Shown one piece after another: positions 27,684 to 37,772 of a DNA stretch of 64,000 bases. The notes beneath the pieces are model-generated. The model had not been told where the DNA came from, did not search any database, and saw only the letters and a program-made list of their open reading frames with translations. Made by a program: the position numbers and the translations under genes. The stretch comes from Thermoproteota archaeon. Its GTDB lineage: Archaea; Thermoproteota; Thermoprotei_A; EX4484-217-1; JAPDJV01. The stretch covers positions 21,277-85,276 of the forward strand of contig JAPDJV010000004.1 in NCBI GenBank assembly GCA_029258925.1, given 5' to 3'. Within the stretch, counting starts at the first letter, position 1. Every line of letters begins with the position of its first letter.

Positions 27684-27898
27684 TGTAGCTCACTTCATTC
27701 ACTATAAATAACAAATTGTAATATTTGTTTATCGCTCAGATGCAAAGACGTTCCGTATCTTAGTTCACATTCCATGAAGACTTTGAGAGGAGCTGCTCTG
27801 ATAGTGTGGGGGCCCGATGATACGGCCCCAATGAGCCTAGAGGAACCTGAGGATGATGTGTACTAAGGCGTGTGCGGTCTCGTCAACTCTCACCAAAG

Positions 27899-29206
27899 TT
27901 AAACCTCTCTCCTAGAGATCTGTTCTCTGTATATCGATAGGTCGCCTGTGATAACGTACGATACTGCTGAAGCTGTCAGTGCTGGTACTAGGAACGTGTA
28001 GCCACCAGTTATTTCCACCACCATTATTATAGCTGAGAGCGGCACTTTTGCGGCTCCCGAGAAGAACGAGGCCATACCTATGAGTGCATAGGCTGAGGGC
28101 TGCGACACCACATCTGGGAACAGGGAGGCAAATAGGCCTCCCAGTGTGCCCCCTATCATGGCCCCTATGTAGAGGGATGGAGCGTAGACTCCACCGCTGC
28201 CACCTGATCCTATAGTGAGCCCTGTGGCCACCATCTTCAGGAGTGCTAGGATGCCCATCAACTCCCACGGGCACTCGCCTTCCAGCGCGTCGGCCATGAG
28301 CTCGTAGCCCGGTCCTAGGATTTGAGGATAGCCTAGGCTTATGAGACCCAGTGCTAACGCGCCTATGAATGGCTTGAAGTGTGGTGGCAGTTTGAGGAGC
28401 TTGAAGGCTCTGTGAATGCCGTAGAATAGTCTAACGTAGAACATGCCGGTGACGCCTACGATTAATCCTAGGAGTAGGAATAGGGCTAGTTCAACGGGAT
28501 TCCTGTAAGCGTACTCCGGGTGTGATAGCAGCGGCTCCCAGCCCACTGCTGAACAGTATATTGAGTGAGCTATGACGCTACCCATGATGGAGGGCACTAT
28601 GGCATCTACTTCCAAGTCCCTCCTGTAGAGGACCTCGACAGCGAACATGGCTGCTCCCAGCGGAGCCTTAAATATAGCTCCTATCCCGGCAGCTATCGAG
28701 GATACTACGAGCATCCTCCTATCCCTAACGTCAAGTCTAAGAAGACTGGCTAGGGTTGAGGCGAATGACGCCGTTATCTGAGCTATAGGTCCCTCCTTAC
28801 CAGCACTACCACCGGACCCTATGGTTAGTGCTGACGCCACCATTTTCACGAGGCCCGTCCTAAACCTCATCATCGACCACTTCCTGTGGATAGCCCTGGT
28901 CACAGCGTCGGTGCCGTGTCCCTCAGCCTCGGGAGCCACCGTGTACACTATGAGTCCTGAGAGCAGGCCTCCAAGGCCCAGTGATGCCACTAGCCCGTAG
29001 GGATGCAGGTTTCTGAGAATGTTGAACAAGTTCTCGAGGATTGCTAATAGCGTGGTGAAGGCTAGAGCTGCTACACCACCTATAATGCCCGAGATGAGGC
29101 CGAACGCTACCCACTTCTCCAACTCCTTAAGTGTTCCAACCTTGAAGCCTAGGGAGAGCGCTAGGAACGTCAGCCTAAGCTTAAGCCTATGATATGCTCG
29201 GCCCAA
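27899..29206 (-). CDS. ClC-family chloride channel/antiporter
   Basis: GSGGSAGKEGPIAQITASFAS, GIGAIFKAPLGAAMFAVEVLYRRD, TIGSGGSGGVYAPSLYIGAMIGG. Confidence 0.93.
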   Translation of the reverse strand: MGRAYHRLKLRLTFLALSLGFKVGTLKELEKWVAFGLISGIIGGVAALAFTTLLAILENLFNILRNLHPYGLVASLGLGGLLSGLIVYTVAPEAEGHGTDAVTRAIHRKWSMMRFRTGLVKMVASALTIGSGGSAGKEGPIAQITASFASTLASLLRLDVRDRRMLVVSSIAAGIGAIFKAPLGAAMFAVEVLYRRDLEVDAIVPSIMGSVIAHSIYCSAVGWEPLLSHPEYAYRNPVELALFLLLGLIVGVTGMFYVRLFYGIHRAFKLLKLPPHFKPFIGALALGLISLGYPQILGPGYELMADALEGECPWELMGILALLKMVATGLTIGSGGSGGVYAPSLYIGAMIGGTLGGLFASLFPDVVSQPSAYALIGMASFFSGAAKVPLSAIIMVVEITGGYTFLVPALTASAVSYVITGDLSIYREQISRREV

Positions 29207-29319
29207 CGCCTAACCCGTCCTAACACTCATTGTAATCATAACTCCCCCAAGCCTAATAAGCTCTATAGCCTAATACTGTTTAAGAGAATGCTGTAGGCTT
29301 CAGGTGGTGGTATCAAGAG

Positions 29320-29982
29320 ATGTATATGTTAATAGTTGGCGGTGGTGGCATAGGTGAGGCCCTTACTAGCAGGGTGTTGAGAGAGTATAGGGGGATCAAG
29401 GTCACCTTGATAGACATCAAGGACAAGGTTTGCGAGAGAATATCAAGAAGGTATCCAATGGTTAACGTGATCTGCGGGGACGCAACAGACCCCCACGTGC
29501 TCGAGGAAGCCGAGGTCTCGGAAGCGGACGTGTTCATAGCTGTCTCAGGAGACGACAAGGTTAACATAATGTCGGCGCTGCTAGCAAAGAAGTTGGATGC
29601 GAAGAAGATCATAGTGAGAGTAAAGAATACTGTTTACGAGGAGCTAGCCTACATGCTTGGCATAGAGTACGTGATAAATCCGGCTAAGAGCGCAGCAGCC
29701 CAAATAGACGCAATAATAAGGACGCCGGGACTTGTAGACCTCCTCGAGATAGCTAGGCGTGATGTCGAAATGTTCGAATTGAAGGTCGGCGAGGACTCCC
29801 AGTACGCTGGTAGGAGGCTTGCTGAGACACCACTATACTTAGACGACAACACTGCACCCGTGCTCATCTTCAGAGGGGGCGACATACTGTTGCCTAAGCC
29901 CCACATTAAGGTCGAGGTTGGCGACAAGATACTCGTGGTGAGGAAGAAGAGCGGGCTATTAAGCCACATACTCTACAGGTAA
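29320..29982 (+). CDS. TrkA-N/TrkA-C (RCK/KTN) potassium-transport regulator-like protein
   Basis: MLIVGGGGIGEALTSRVLREYRGIKVTLIDIKDKVCERISRRYPMVNVICGDATDPHVLEEAEVSEADVFIAVSGDDKVN, C-terminal TrkA_C-like. Confidence 0.9.
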   Translation: MYMLIVGGGGIGEALTSRVLREYRGIKVTLIDIKDKVCERISRRYPMVNVICGDATDPHVLEEAEVSEADVFIAVSGDDKVNIMSALLAKKLDAKKIIVRVKNTVYEELAYMLGIEYVINPAKSAAAQIDAIIRTPGLVDLLEIARRDVEMFELKVGEDSQYAGRRLAETPLYLDDNTAPVLIFRGGDILLPKPHIKVEVGDKILVVRKKSGLLSHILYR

Positions 29983-30146
29983 TACCAAGCAAGTGGACGG
30001 GGACGATGCTTGTCGAGCCTAGGTGGAGTGCCAATGGGTGTATGCTTGAAATAATCTAGGTAACGGAGGTACTGTGTTGCCACGTATAAGTCGCACTCGT
30101 TAAACAATAAGGGAATGAAAACGGTAAAAAGATGTTGCAGAATGTG

Positions 30147-30878
30147 TTAAACGTTCACCTTTACGAGAGCGTCTAGGGTTGCCTCAGCGGCTTTCTCAAC
30201 TATGTCTCTCAACTCCTCGGCAGTTGCATACCCTAGCTCCTCGACTAGGCTATCACTGACCACTAGTAGGGCTCCAGTCTTTACCCCTCTCATCCAGCCC
30301 AGGGCAAATATAGCTGCACACTCCATCTCAACAGCTATAACCCCTCTCTCAGCCCACTTCTTGACGAACTCGGGGTCTTCGGCGTAGAAAGCATCACTGC
30401 TGAACACAGGGCCCACAACGGGGTTGAGTCCATGCTTCTTAGCATTCTCGTAGAGCAACATTGCGACCTCTGGGTGTGGTGCTGCTGGGAGGTATGCGTC
30501 GGGCGCGTACATGCCAATAGAGTTCCCACCAGGCATGTAGGCTGCTCCTGAGGCTATTACGACGTCGCCTACTTTGAGGCCCTTAACCATGCCACCGCAC
30601 GTGCCCAGTCTGACCACCACCTTAGCGCCGAGCATTCTGAGCTCCTCGAAGACTAGGCTTGCTGAGGGCCCACCTATTCCGTGGACGGCTACCGACACCG
30701 GTATACCCTTATAGGTGCCAGTGTAAACAAGTAAACCCCTATTCTCGTTCACTAGCTTAGCGTCCTCAAGCATTTCAGCTACCTGTTTAACTCTAGCCGG
30801 ATCACCTGCAACTACAATCCTATCAGCTACCTCCTCGGGCTTAGCCAGTATGTGGAATGGAGGCTTCTTAACCACCAA
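30147..30878 (-). CDS. Nucleoside phosphorylase (PNP/UDP family)
   Basis: RIVVAGDPARVKQVAEML, VAVHGIGGPSASLVFEEL, VVRLGTCGGM, GVIAVEMECAAIFALGW, ALLVVSDSL. Confidence 0.92.
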   Translation of the reverse strand: MVVKKPPFHILAKPEEVADRIVVAGDPARVKQVAEMLEDAKLVNENRGLLVYTGTYKGIPVSVAVHGIGGPSASLVFEELRMLGAKVVVRLGTCGGMVKGLKVGDVVIASGAAYMPGGNSIGMYAPDAYLPAAPHPEVAMLLYENAKKHGLNPVVGPVFSSDAFYAEDPEFVKKWAERGVIAVEMECAAIFALGWMRGVKTGALLVVSDSLVEELGYATAEELRDIVEKAAEATLDALVKVNV

Positions 30879-31269
30879 AACCCCTACACCACCGGTTAGT
30901 TTAGGTGTCTTTCTCCTTATTTTATGTTAGGGTTAAAGGAGTAGTGGTGCTAGAGCGGTTATAGCATGTACTAGGCTGCTCTCGGTGAGATCAACTGGGC
31001 TGTCTGGTCTAGGCTTGATCCGCGGGAGAATATCTTGATGCTGCCGCTGTTATTGATCCATGAAGACAAAGGACAGGGCCATGTAGTGATAGAGGAATGT
31101 CTCACTACTCCCAGACTATAGGATGCGTAGACAGGAAATCCAGAAGAAATCCAAACCGAGGAAGATATCTAAATTTACGTGTCTCAGAGTTTTCCACGAA
31201 ATGTTTGAAGAGTTGTAGAGAGCTTGTCGGGGATGCAAATGTAAATCGTGGTAGCATACTTGGCTACAT

Positions 31270-31875
31270 TCATATAAGCCAGTCCAATATTTTTCGGGAT
31301 AGAATAGGCAGCATTCTTAATGTGAGGAATAGTATCAACATCAACAATAGTATTAGGAAAATTCCACTAATTGAAGAATGGAAGCTTGTTAGAAACGGGA
31401 AGTACAGTAAGTAGAGGATTATGGAGGAAGCCATGTATAAAGAGTTTCGGAACAAGACTAGAGAGTCTTCGTAACTTAACCCCTTCTTCACGCCGTACTT
31501 CCTAGCGGGGAAAATTGAGAATGTGTCGATCAGTTTCTTCAAGCTTGGGAGGGCTCTTAAAACTAGAAGCGTGAAGGCCGCGAAGAAAATTAAAGAACAA
31601 GTAACCCTAGTCTGCCAGTTCAATTCACTTGCTAATGGAATAAACACTAAGTTCCCGAAAAGCCATATTAGGAAAGCACCTAGGAGATTATGAAAAGTCT
31701 TTGCACCGTAGGTTTTTAAACACTTTTGGAATTCTCTTATTTCCTCCTCAATCTTGTCTTCCACTTTCAATACCTCTTCACTTGAGGTTGTCGATTTAAA
31801 AAAGGTTAATTGGGGCTTATGTTTTCTTGATTCTTCTCTCAAGCTCTTCGGCCCATCTTGCTGTGTACCTACCAA
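31270..31875 (-). CDS. Multi-pass membrane protein, paralog of the upstream gene
   Basis: GAFLIWLFGNLVFIPLASELNWQTRVTCSLIFFAAFTLL is similar to FAAILIWVFGELVFLPIAKGMTQEFMGYPVHSIISFIIVVALAIIVF in the neighbour. Confidence 0.6.
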   Translation of the reverse strand: MVGTQQDGPKSLREESRKHKPQLTFFKSTTSSEEVLKVEDKIEEEIREFQKCLKTYGAKTFHNLLGAFLIWLFGNLVFIPLASELNWQTRVTCSLIFFAAFTLLVLRALPSLKKLIDTFSIFPARKYGVKKGLSYEDSLVLFRNSLYMASSIILYLLYFPFLTSFHSSISGIFLILLLMLILFLTLRMLPILSRKILDWLI

Positions 31876-32440
31876 TTACTGTTGCGATCGCTCTGCAGCT
31901 TCTCCAGAGAGCAAAGATCCCCCATATTACTATCAGTATCAAGACTATTGCCGGGATGGCTGGATGGATTTCGGCTAGATAGTTTGCGAACAGCAAGTAC
32001 GCTAGTGACACTACAATCACGTATAGTATGCCGTCTAATGCGATTCTGTAGTTCTTGTAGGTCTCGATACTCACTTCCCCGCTCACTTTTCCAAAATGAT
32101 ATGCTAGAACTCCTGCTAAGCCGCTAGTAAGTCGCCGGATGTCGACGAAGACTGTGAAAACTATTATTGCTAAAGCAACGACAATAATAAAGCTGATGAT
32201 AGAGTGCACAGGGTACCCCATGAACTCCTGCGTCATTCCCTTCGCAATTGGCAGGAAAACTAGCTCTCCGAAAACCCATATCAGTATCGCTGCAAAAACT
32301 GATAGAGCAACTCTTGCACCTACTTGCCGTAAAGCCTTTGCAGATTCAAGATACATTTCTGCCCCGAACTCTTCTATCTTCTCCTTTCCTTCTCGCTCTT
32401 CACCAACAGTTTCCTCTTCACTCGAATTCATAATGTTCAC
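31817..32440 (-). CDS. Multi-pass membrane protein, paralog of the downstream gene
   Basis: Four hydrophobic segments; overlaps the start of 31270-31875 in a different frame; shared IWVFGELVF/IWLFGNLVF motif. Confidence 0.65.
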   Translation of the reverse strand: MNIMNSSEEETVGEEREGKEKIEEFGAEMYLESAKALRQVGARVALSVFAAILIWVFGELVFLPIAKGMTQEFMGYPVHSIISFIIVVALAIIVFTVFVDIRRLTSGLAGVLAYHFGKVSGEVSIETYKNYRIALDGILYVIVVSLAYLLFANYLAEIHPAIPAIVLILIVIWGIFALWRSCRAIATVIGRYTARWAEELERRIKKT

Positions 32441-32793
32441 CTTCTAAACCGCTTTTGAAGACCAAAATAGTACAGGTCTAGGCAAATTTACTTTAAACTC
32501 CAGATATCTGAGGCCAATAAAATATTGGGGAAACACCTTAAATACTTTTTGCGAAATTTTCAACCAACTGATCCATTGCCTCACCATATTGCCTGAACTA
32601 TCCGCAAATATTTTCATCTACCTGCATTTTCACAATGATACTGGTTACGTTTCAGTTCTTCAGGTTAACTTCTCTACCTCTACAATTCTCTCCAGGCTGT
32701 GTGATGAGATATTATTATCAGGTAGCGTTTCCCCATATTAGAATCGAGGATTCCGTATAGACCTATAATATTGTTGTCCTCGTTTAAGGACCA

Positions 32794-34602
32794 TTACTTT
32801 TCTTCTTCTCTAGCTTCCTCAAGTTCCTCCATGGCTTTATCGTAGGCTCTTATAATGCACTGCATTGTAACTACTCCTAAAAGCCTCTTATCGCCTCTTT
32901 CGACTACTGGTAGTATGCTTATTTGGTTCTCAACAATCCTATGCATCACGTCTAATAGGCTTTCATCCGGGTATGCTACTATCACGTTCCTGACCATTAT
33001 CTCATTCACTCTAACATCTTCGAGTTTCCTATCTCTAACCTTGTAGACGTCCTCCATGGATATCACTCCTACAAGTCTGCTATCCTCGACCACCGGGACA
33101 GCTCTCACACCATGCATTCTCATTATTTCAGCTGCGTCTCTCAGAGAAATCGTTGGACTTATTGTTGGATATCTTGTTCTCATAGCATTCCTCACCTTCA
33201 ACATCCTAAGTAAGTGGATCATGTATTCGCCTACATGTGCAGGGGAGTCCGCCTTAGTTTCAACCTGTTCACTGTACATTGTATAGTCTCCTGTTAGAAT
33301 ATAGGCTAATGCTGTTGTAAGCATTGCTGGAAGCAGTAGGCCGTAATCTCCCGTAATTTCACTCACCATTATCATTGCTGCTAGAGGACACTTAGATATC
33401 CCCCCGAAGAAAGCCATCATGCCCACTATGGTAAATGATATTAGAAACGACTCCCTGTCGAAAATTATCATTGGGAATTCTCGTGCAAATATTTCTCCAA
33501 GAAGCATGCCGATAGTTGCTCCAACAGCTATTGTGGGAGTGAATATTCCACCGCTACCTCCAGACCCTATGGTGATAGAAGTCACTATCATTTTTAATAG
33601 GAAAATCACTATCATCGCCATTATTGCCATTAGAAACGTGTTATCAAACCACGACGATACTTCTCCGTTCAACAGGTATTTTATCCAAACATATCCTCCC
33701 TCAACTATTTGTGGAACAAATATGCCCACTATCCCAACAATTAGTCCACCTATAGCTGGCTTAGCTATCCTTGGGATTCTGAGAGACTTGAATAGTGATC
33801 TAAATCTATGGAGGAGTTGTACGTATACTATGCTCGTTACCGCGCACACTACGCCCAGTATTGTGTAGAAGAGTAGTTCGAGAGGATTCTGGAAGTATGT
33901 TTGAGGCACGAAGAATAGCGGTCTCCACCCACTGTAAGCTCCGTAAATAGAGTATCCTACAACGGACGCTATGAACGCTGGTACTAGTGCTTCAACCTCG
34001 AAGTCTCTCTTGTATAGAACTTCCATTCCGAAGAGTGCTCCCCCCAGTGGAGCCTTGAATATAGTTCCTATACCGGCTCCTAGGCCGGCAGCTATAGCTA
34101 TTCTCTTACTCCTAGGATCGAGTTTAAGAATAGATGAAATTATTGAGCCGACTCCCGCACCTATCTGGCCCATTGGTCCCTCTCTTCCAACACTTCCGCC
34201 GGATCCTATGGTTAAAGCCGATGCAATGGCTTTTACTGGTGGAACTCTCGATCTTATCCCTCCTCTAGGATTATGGAATGTGGCTATGGCTGCACCAGTT
34301 CCCTCCCCCTCGGTTTCAGGTGCTATCACGTAGACTAGCAATCCTCCAAGCAGACATCCCAAGCAAGTTATTAATGGTTGCAGTAATGCTATCTCATTGT
34401 TCCACGTCGCCTCGAATGGGATTACTGGTATCCTGCTCTCCAACGACACGGTTGATATTAGCAAATGATATTCTAAATAGTCTGTTATCTGGGAGAAAAG
34501 TATTGTTGAAACACCTATGACCAAGCCCATAAATACTCCTATTATAGCCCACTTCTCTAGGTAGCCTAGTAGTCTAACGAATCTATTATTCTTCATCAGC
34601 AT
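32794..34602 (-). CDS. ClC-family chloride channel with C-terminal CBS-domain pair
   Basis: GSGGSVGREGPMGQIGAG, GIGTIFKAPLGGALFGMEVLYKRD, TIGSGGSGGIFTPTIAVGATIG; CBS-like MRTRYPTISPTISLRDAAEIMRMHGVRAVPVVEDSRLVGVISMEDV. Confidence 0.93.
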   Translation of the reverse strand: MLMKNNRFVRLLGYLEKWAIIGVFMGLVIGVSTILFSQITDYLEYHLLISTVSLESRIPVIPFEATWNNEIALLQPLITCLGCLLGGLLVYVIAPETEGEGTGAAIATFHNPRGGIRSRVPPVKAIASALTIGSGGSVGREGPMGQIGAGVGSIISSILKLDPRSKRIAIAAGLGAGIGTIFKAPLGGALFGMEVLYKRDFEVEALVPAFIASVVGYSIYGAYSGWRPLFFVPQTYFQNPLELLFYTILGVVCAVTSIVYVQLLHRFRSLFKSLRIPRIAKPAIGGLIVGIVGIFVPQIVEGGYVWIKYLLNGEVSSWFDNTFLMAIMAMIVIFLLKMIVTSITIGSGGSGGIFTPTIAVGATIGMLLGEIFAREFPMIIFDRESFLISFTIVGMMAFFGGISKCPLAAMIMVSEITGDYGLLLPAMLTTALAYILTGDYTMYSEQVETKADSPAHVGEYMIHLLRMLKVRNAMRTRYPTISPTISLRDAAEIMRMHGVRAVPVVEDSRLVGVISMEDVYKVRDRKLEDVRVNEIMVRNVIVAYPDESLLDVMHRIVENQISILPVVERGDKRLLGVVTMQCIIRAYDKAMEELEEAREEEK

Positions 34603-34657
34603 CGCTTCGATCGTGATTATTTCTTCATCCTTTCAAGCTATTAGAATGTTCCATTAT

Positions 34658-35356
34658 TTAACGTTTAACGTTTTTCTCATAATAGTTGCAGACTGCTTTC
34701 ATGGGACACTCGATGCATTTCGGCCTTCTTGCTCTACAATACTTCCTCCCCAAAGAAATCATTCTCAAGTGGGCCTCCAAATAGTCTTTCTCCCTGAAAA
34801 CCTCCATCAAAACCCTTCTAACATCCTCGTATCCAGCATCTTCTGATACTAGGCCCAGCCTCTTAGAAACCCTCATTACATGCGTGTCAACGGGAAATGT
34901 CGGTTTACCAGCGTACATTAATAATACGACGTCGGCAGTTTTCCTCCCAACTCCAGGTAGACTGAGAAGTCTGCTCCTAGCCTCCTCTAAGGGGAGCTCT
35001 CTTATCCAACTTAAGTCTCCGCCAAACTCTTCAACTATCTTAGATGCAAGCTCCCTTATCTTCCTAGCACGCCTCCAATGTAGACCGGCCGGTCTAATAG
35101 CTTCAGCTATCTTATCTAGCGGTGTGGACAATATTTTCTCCAAGGATACTTCGCCGAGTTTGCTCTCAAGTCTCCCATAAGCTTTTATCGCGTTCCTGTC
35201 CGTAGTGTTCTGGGAAAGTATTACTCCAATAATGAACTTAAAGGGATCATCGTACAGTCTTCTGATATTCCTCACAACGAACCTCTCGTCATTCAAGTCT
35301 ATATTTCTCAGCAGAGAAAGTATTCCATCTCCAGGGATCTTCAAGTACTTCAGCAC
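34658..35356 (-). CDS. Endonuclease III-like DNA glycosylase (HhH-GPD, 4Fe-4S)
   Basis: FIIGVILSQNTTDRNAIKAY, LLSLPGVGRKTADVVLLMYAGKPTFPVDTHVMRVSKRLGL, CRARRPKCIECPMKAVC. Confidence 0.92.
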   Translation of the reverse strand: MLKYLKIPGDGILSLLRNIDLNDERFVVRNIRRLYDDPFKFIIGVILSQNTTDRNAIKAYGRLESKLGEVSLEKILSTPLDKIAEAIRPAGLHWRRARKIRELASKIVEEFGGDLSWIRELPLEEARSRLLSLPGVGRKTADVVLLMYAGKPTFPVDTHVMRVSKRLGLVSEDAGYEDVRRVLMEVFREKDYLEAHLRMISLGRKYCRARRPKCIECPMKAVCNYYEKNVKR

Positions 35357-35415
35357 CTAAAGCTTATTCACAAGACTTCGAATATAGTTTTTTCGAGGAA
35401 AAGGTGTGAAACTAC

Positions 35416-36195
35416 ATGCCGTTTGATCCAGTAAGGTTTGCCAAAATAGTTGAGGAAAGTGTTTCAAGAATTAGGCTAGGTGTTGTGGAGAGAAGGTATG
35501 CCAGGTTTAGGGGTGACAGGTGGTATGGTGGGATAGCAACAGGAGACGTTGTAGGATGCAATCTCAGATGCGTTTTCTGCTGGGCTTCAACCATGAGAGA
35601 CCACTTGAAGTGCAAAGGCTTCTACTGTTCTCCGAGGAAAGCTTATGGGAGACTTGTTGGAATAGCCAGTTCGAGAGGATTCTTTAAAGTTAGGCTGAGC
35701 GGGGGAGAACCTACTATAGCATGGGAGCACGCTAAGAGCGTTGCAGAGCTCATCGTTAAAGCGGGTTTGAGATTCGTTTTGGAAACAAACGGCATATTGA
35801 TAGGTGCAAGACCCGAAATAGCACAGGATATCGCTGAAATGGAGGGCGTGGTAGTCAGAGTTTCCATTAAGGCAGCTAACCCCAAAACATTTGAAAAGCT
35901 TACAGGGGCTAGAAGAGAGTTTTTCTGGATGCAGCTTAAGGCATTAGAGAACCTCTTGGAGGCTGGCCTAGTGCCTGGCGAAGAATTTTATCCAGCAATA
36001 ATGCTCAGCTTTAATGATGACAGAGAAATTTCATGGCTCGAGGAGAAGATTGCAAGCATAGATCCGGTTCTAGTAGAGTATGTGGATCGAGAATATGTCA
36101 TAATGTATCCCAGAGTCAGGAGACAGCTTGAGGAAGCAGGCATAAAGCCCAGGAAATACTATTCTCCCAACGGGATTCCAAGAGAGATGGTGTAA
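35416..36195 (+). CDS. Radical SAM protein
   Basis: TGDVVGCNLRCVFCWA (CxxxCxxC-like) and KVRLSGGEPTIAWEH. Confidence 0.85.
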   Translation: MPFDPVRFAKIVEESVSRIRLGVVERRYARFRGDRWYGGIATGDVVGCNLRCVFCWASTMRDHLKCKGFYCSPRKAYGRLVGIASSRGFFKVRLSGGEPTIAWEHAKSVAELIVKAGLRFVLETNGILIGARPEIAQDIAEMEGVVVRVSIKAANPKTFEKLTGARREFFWMQLKALENLLEAGLVPGEEFYPAIMLSFNDDREISWLEEKIASIDPVLVEYVDREYVIMYPRVRRQLEEAGIKPRKYYSPNGIPREMV

Positions 36196-36237
36196 ATATT
36201 TAAGTTTCTTAAGAACATTTTTAATTAAGGTGTTAAA

Positions 36238-36540
36238 ATGAACATAAAATTCAATCTTGTCGCAATCATACTAGCATTAATGTTGATAGCTCTCGCAGTG
36301 GTAATAGTGTTGAAACCAGATTTACTATGGATTCTCGTACTTGCATCATCGATAGTTCTGGGGATAATAGGTGCGATAGTGGGCTACGCCATGGGAGGAC
36401 TGCTGGGGGCAGCAGTATTCTTCCTAGTAGGCTTGATAATACCGCCGCTTCTAGCAATAATCCTAGTATTCCTCCTAATATTAGGCCTCGTAATTCTGGG
36501 GTTATTGCTCATAGCGTTAATAATTAAAATATTGCTGTAG
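36238..36540 (+). CDS. Small highly hydrophobic membrane protein (100 aa)
   Basis: Three predicted TM stretches by eye (LVAIILALMLIALAVVIVL; ILVLASSIVLGIIGAIVGYAMGGLLGAAVFFLVGLIIPPLLAIILVFLLILGLVILGLLLIALII); ATG after a RBS-like AAGGTG. Confidence 0.6.
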   Translation: MNIKFNLVAIILALMLIALAVVIVLKPDLLWILVLASSIVLGIIGAIVGYAMGGLLGAAVFFLVGLIIPPLLAIILVFLLILGLVILGLLLIALIIKILL

Positions 36541-36608
36541 ACCTTTAATACGTGGATGATGACCAACCTCGTTTAGGATAGGTGACTGATGCACCGGTTA
36601 CTGACACG

Positions 36609-37772
36609 CTAATAATAATCGTATTCTATGTTTGAGAGTATGTGAACATTCCCTATGCTAACCCTCCTCAACCCGGCTCTCCTAGAAGCTTTAAGACACT
36701 CCTCTGCATGCCTCCTACTCGTTGTCGGAAGATCGCTCATCAAGTAGTCTGGGTGGAACGCTAGTAGCCTATAAGGTACATTGGGGTTCAGGGAAGCTAT
36801 GAACTCAGCTATCTTCTCGACTTCACTAACACCAACATATCCCGGCACTAGAAGAGTGCTAACAGTTACTAGCGGGACCTCGGGTCTCTCATCGAATCTC
36901 CTAATAGCTCTCTCCAAATTTTCGAAGATTTTCTTGCAGTCTACTCCAGTTAAAGCCCTGTATATTGTGGGGGTCCAAGCCTTAATGTCGAATTTAACTA
37001 TTCCGCCAGTCTCGAGACTGAGCTCAACAGCTTTATCGAGAAAAACATTATTCATTAAACCATTAGTTTCCCAGCAAACTCTGAGAATTCTTCCTCTTTT
37101 TTCCTCAACCATTATCCTGGATGCTTCAAGAGCATGTTGCATTTGCGGCGAGGGATCTCCCCCAAAATAGCATACGCATGAAACCCTATCGTTCACTGCC
37201 GATGCAAGTTCTCTTGCAGTACGTATAGGCGAGAGCTCCCTAGTCATATTCCTGTACTGCCAGTTCTGGCAGTATAGGCAGTCTAGGTTGCATGCACCAT
37301 AGAATACTGCTAGATTATAATAGCCTCTCTCAGCTCCACGACTACTATAACTGTACTCAGGATAACCTACACCAGTACAGCCTGGGCAAACCCAGTCTGC
37401 AACACAGTTTGTTGGAAGAGGATCATAATACCATGTAACAACTCCTCTATCAGGTGTACCAGCAAGCCTGACAATTCTGCCATCCCTGTTCTCGACGAGA
37501 CCGCAGAAACCCTTCCCCCCGGCGGGAATAATACAATTGTTCCCGCACAAGCCACATGGAACTCCACCGGGATCTCTCGGAGGCTCACCGGGTAAACCAA
37601 ACCTGCCCCTACTCTCCCTGTGAGCATCTAAAATAATCTTCAATGCCTCCACGCCGTTCTCAACAAGACACTTGTTGCAAACGCCTAGAGCATCACTTAT
37701 AACAATAGACCTACTGCCACAAAGTTTACACTCCTTCTCTTCCGCCCACCTAGAACTCAAAATCCAAATCAT
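36609..37772 (-). CDS. Radical SAM protein, pyruvate-formate-lyase-activating-enzyme-like (AmmeMemo-type family)
   Basis: FYGACNLDCLYCQNWQYRN, CYFGGDPSPQMQHALEASRIM, RVCWETNGLMN; N-terminal Cys-rich zinc-binding-like CKLCGSRS...CNKC and CGLCGNNC. Confidence 0.88.
   Translation of the reverse strand: MIWILSSRWAEEKECKLCGSRSIVISDALGVCNKCLVENGVEALKIILDAHRESRGRFGLPGEPPRDPGGVPCGLCGNNCIIPAGGKGFCGLVENRDGRIVRLAGTPDRGVVTWYYDPLPTNCVADWVCPGCTGVGYPEYSYSSRGAERGYYNLAVFYGACNLDCLYCQNWQYRNMTRELSPIRTARELASAVNDRVSCVCYFGGDPSPQMQHALEASRIMVEEKRGRILRVCWETNGLMNNVFLDKAVELSLETGGIVKFDIKAWTPTIYRALTGVDCKKIFENLERAIRRFDERPEVPLVTVSTLLVPGYVGVSEVEKIAEFIASLNPNVPYRLLAFHPDYLMSDLPTTSRRHAEECLKASRRAGLRRVSIGNVHILSNIEYDYY

Larger units (their letters stand above)
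27771..31067. other. GC-rich compositional island (ClC, TrkA-N, phosphorylase) bracketed by the 11-bp direct repeat TCCATGAAGAC
   Basis: TCCATGAAGAC at 27771-27781 and 31057-31067. DNA between them is visibly more GC-rich than both flanks. Confidence 0.45.

Noticed and set aside
27800-27865. GATGATA...CTGAGGATGATG considered as a C/D-box guide RNA
   Set aside because: Box spacing is irregular, C box is not a clean RTGATGA, and terminal stem is not convincing.
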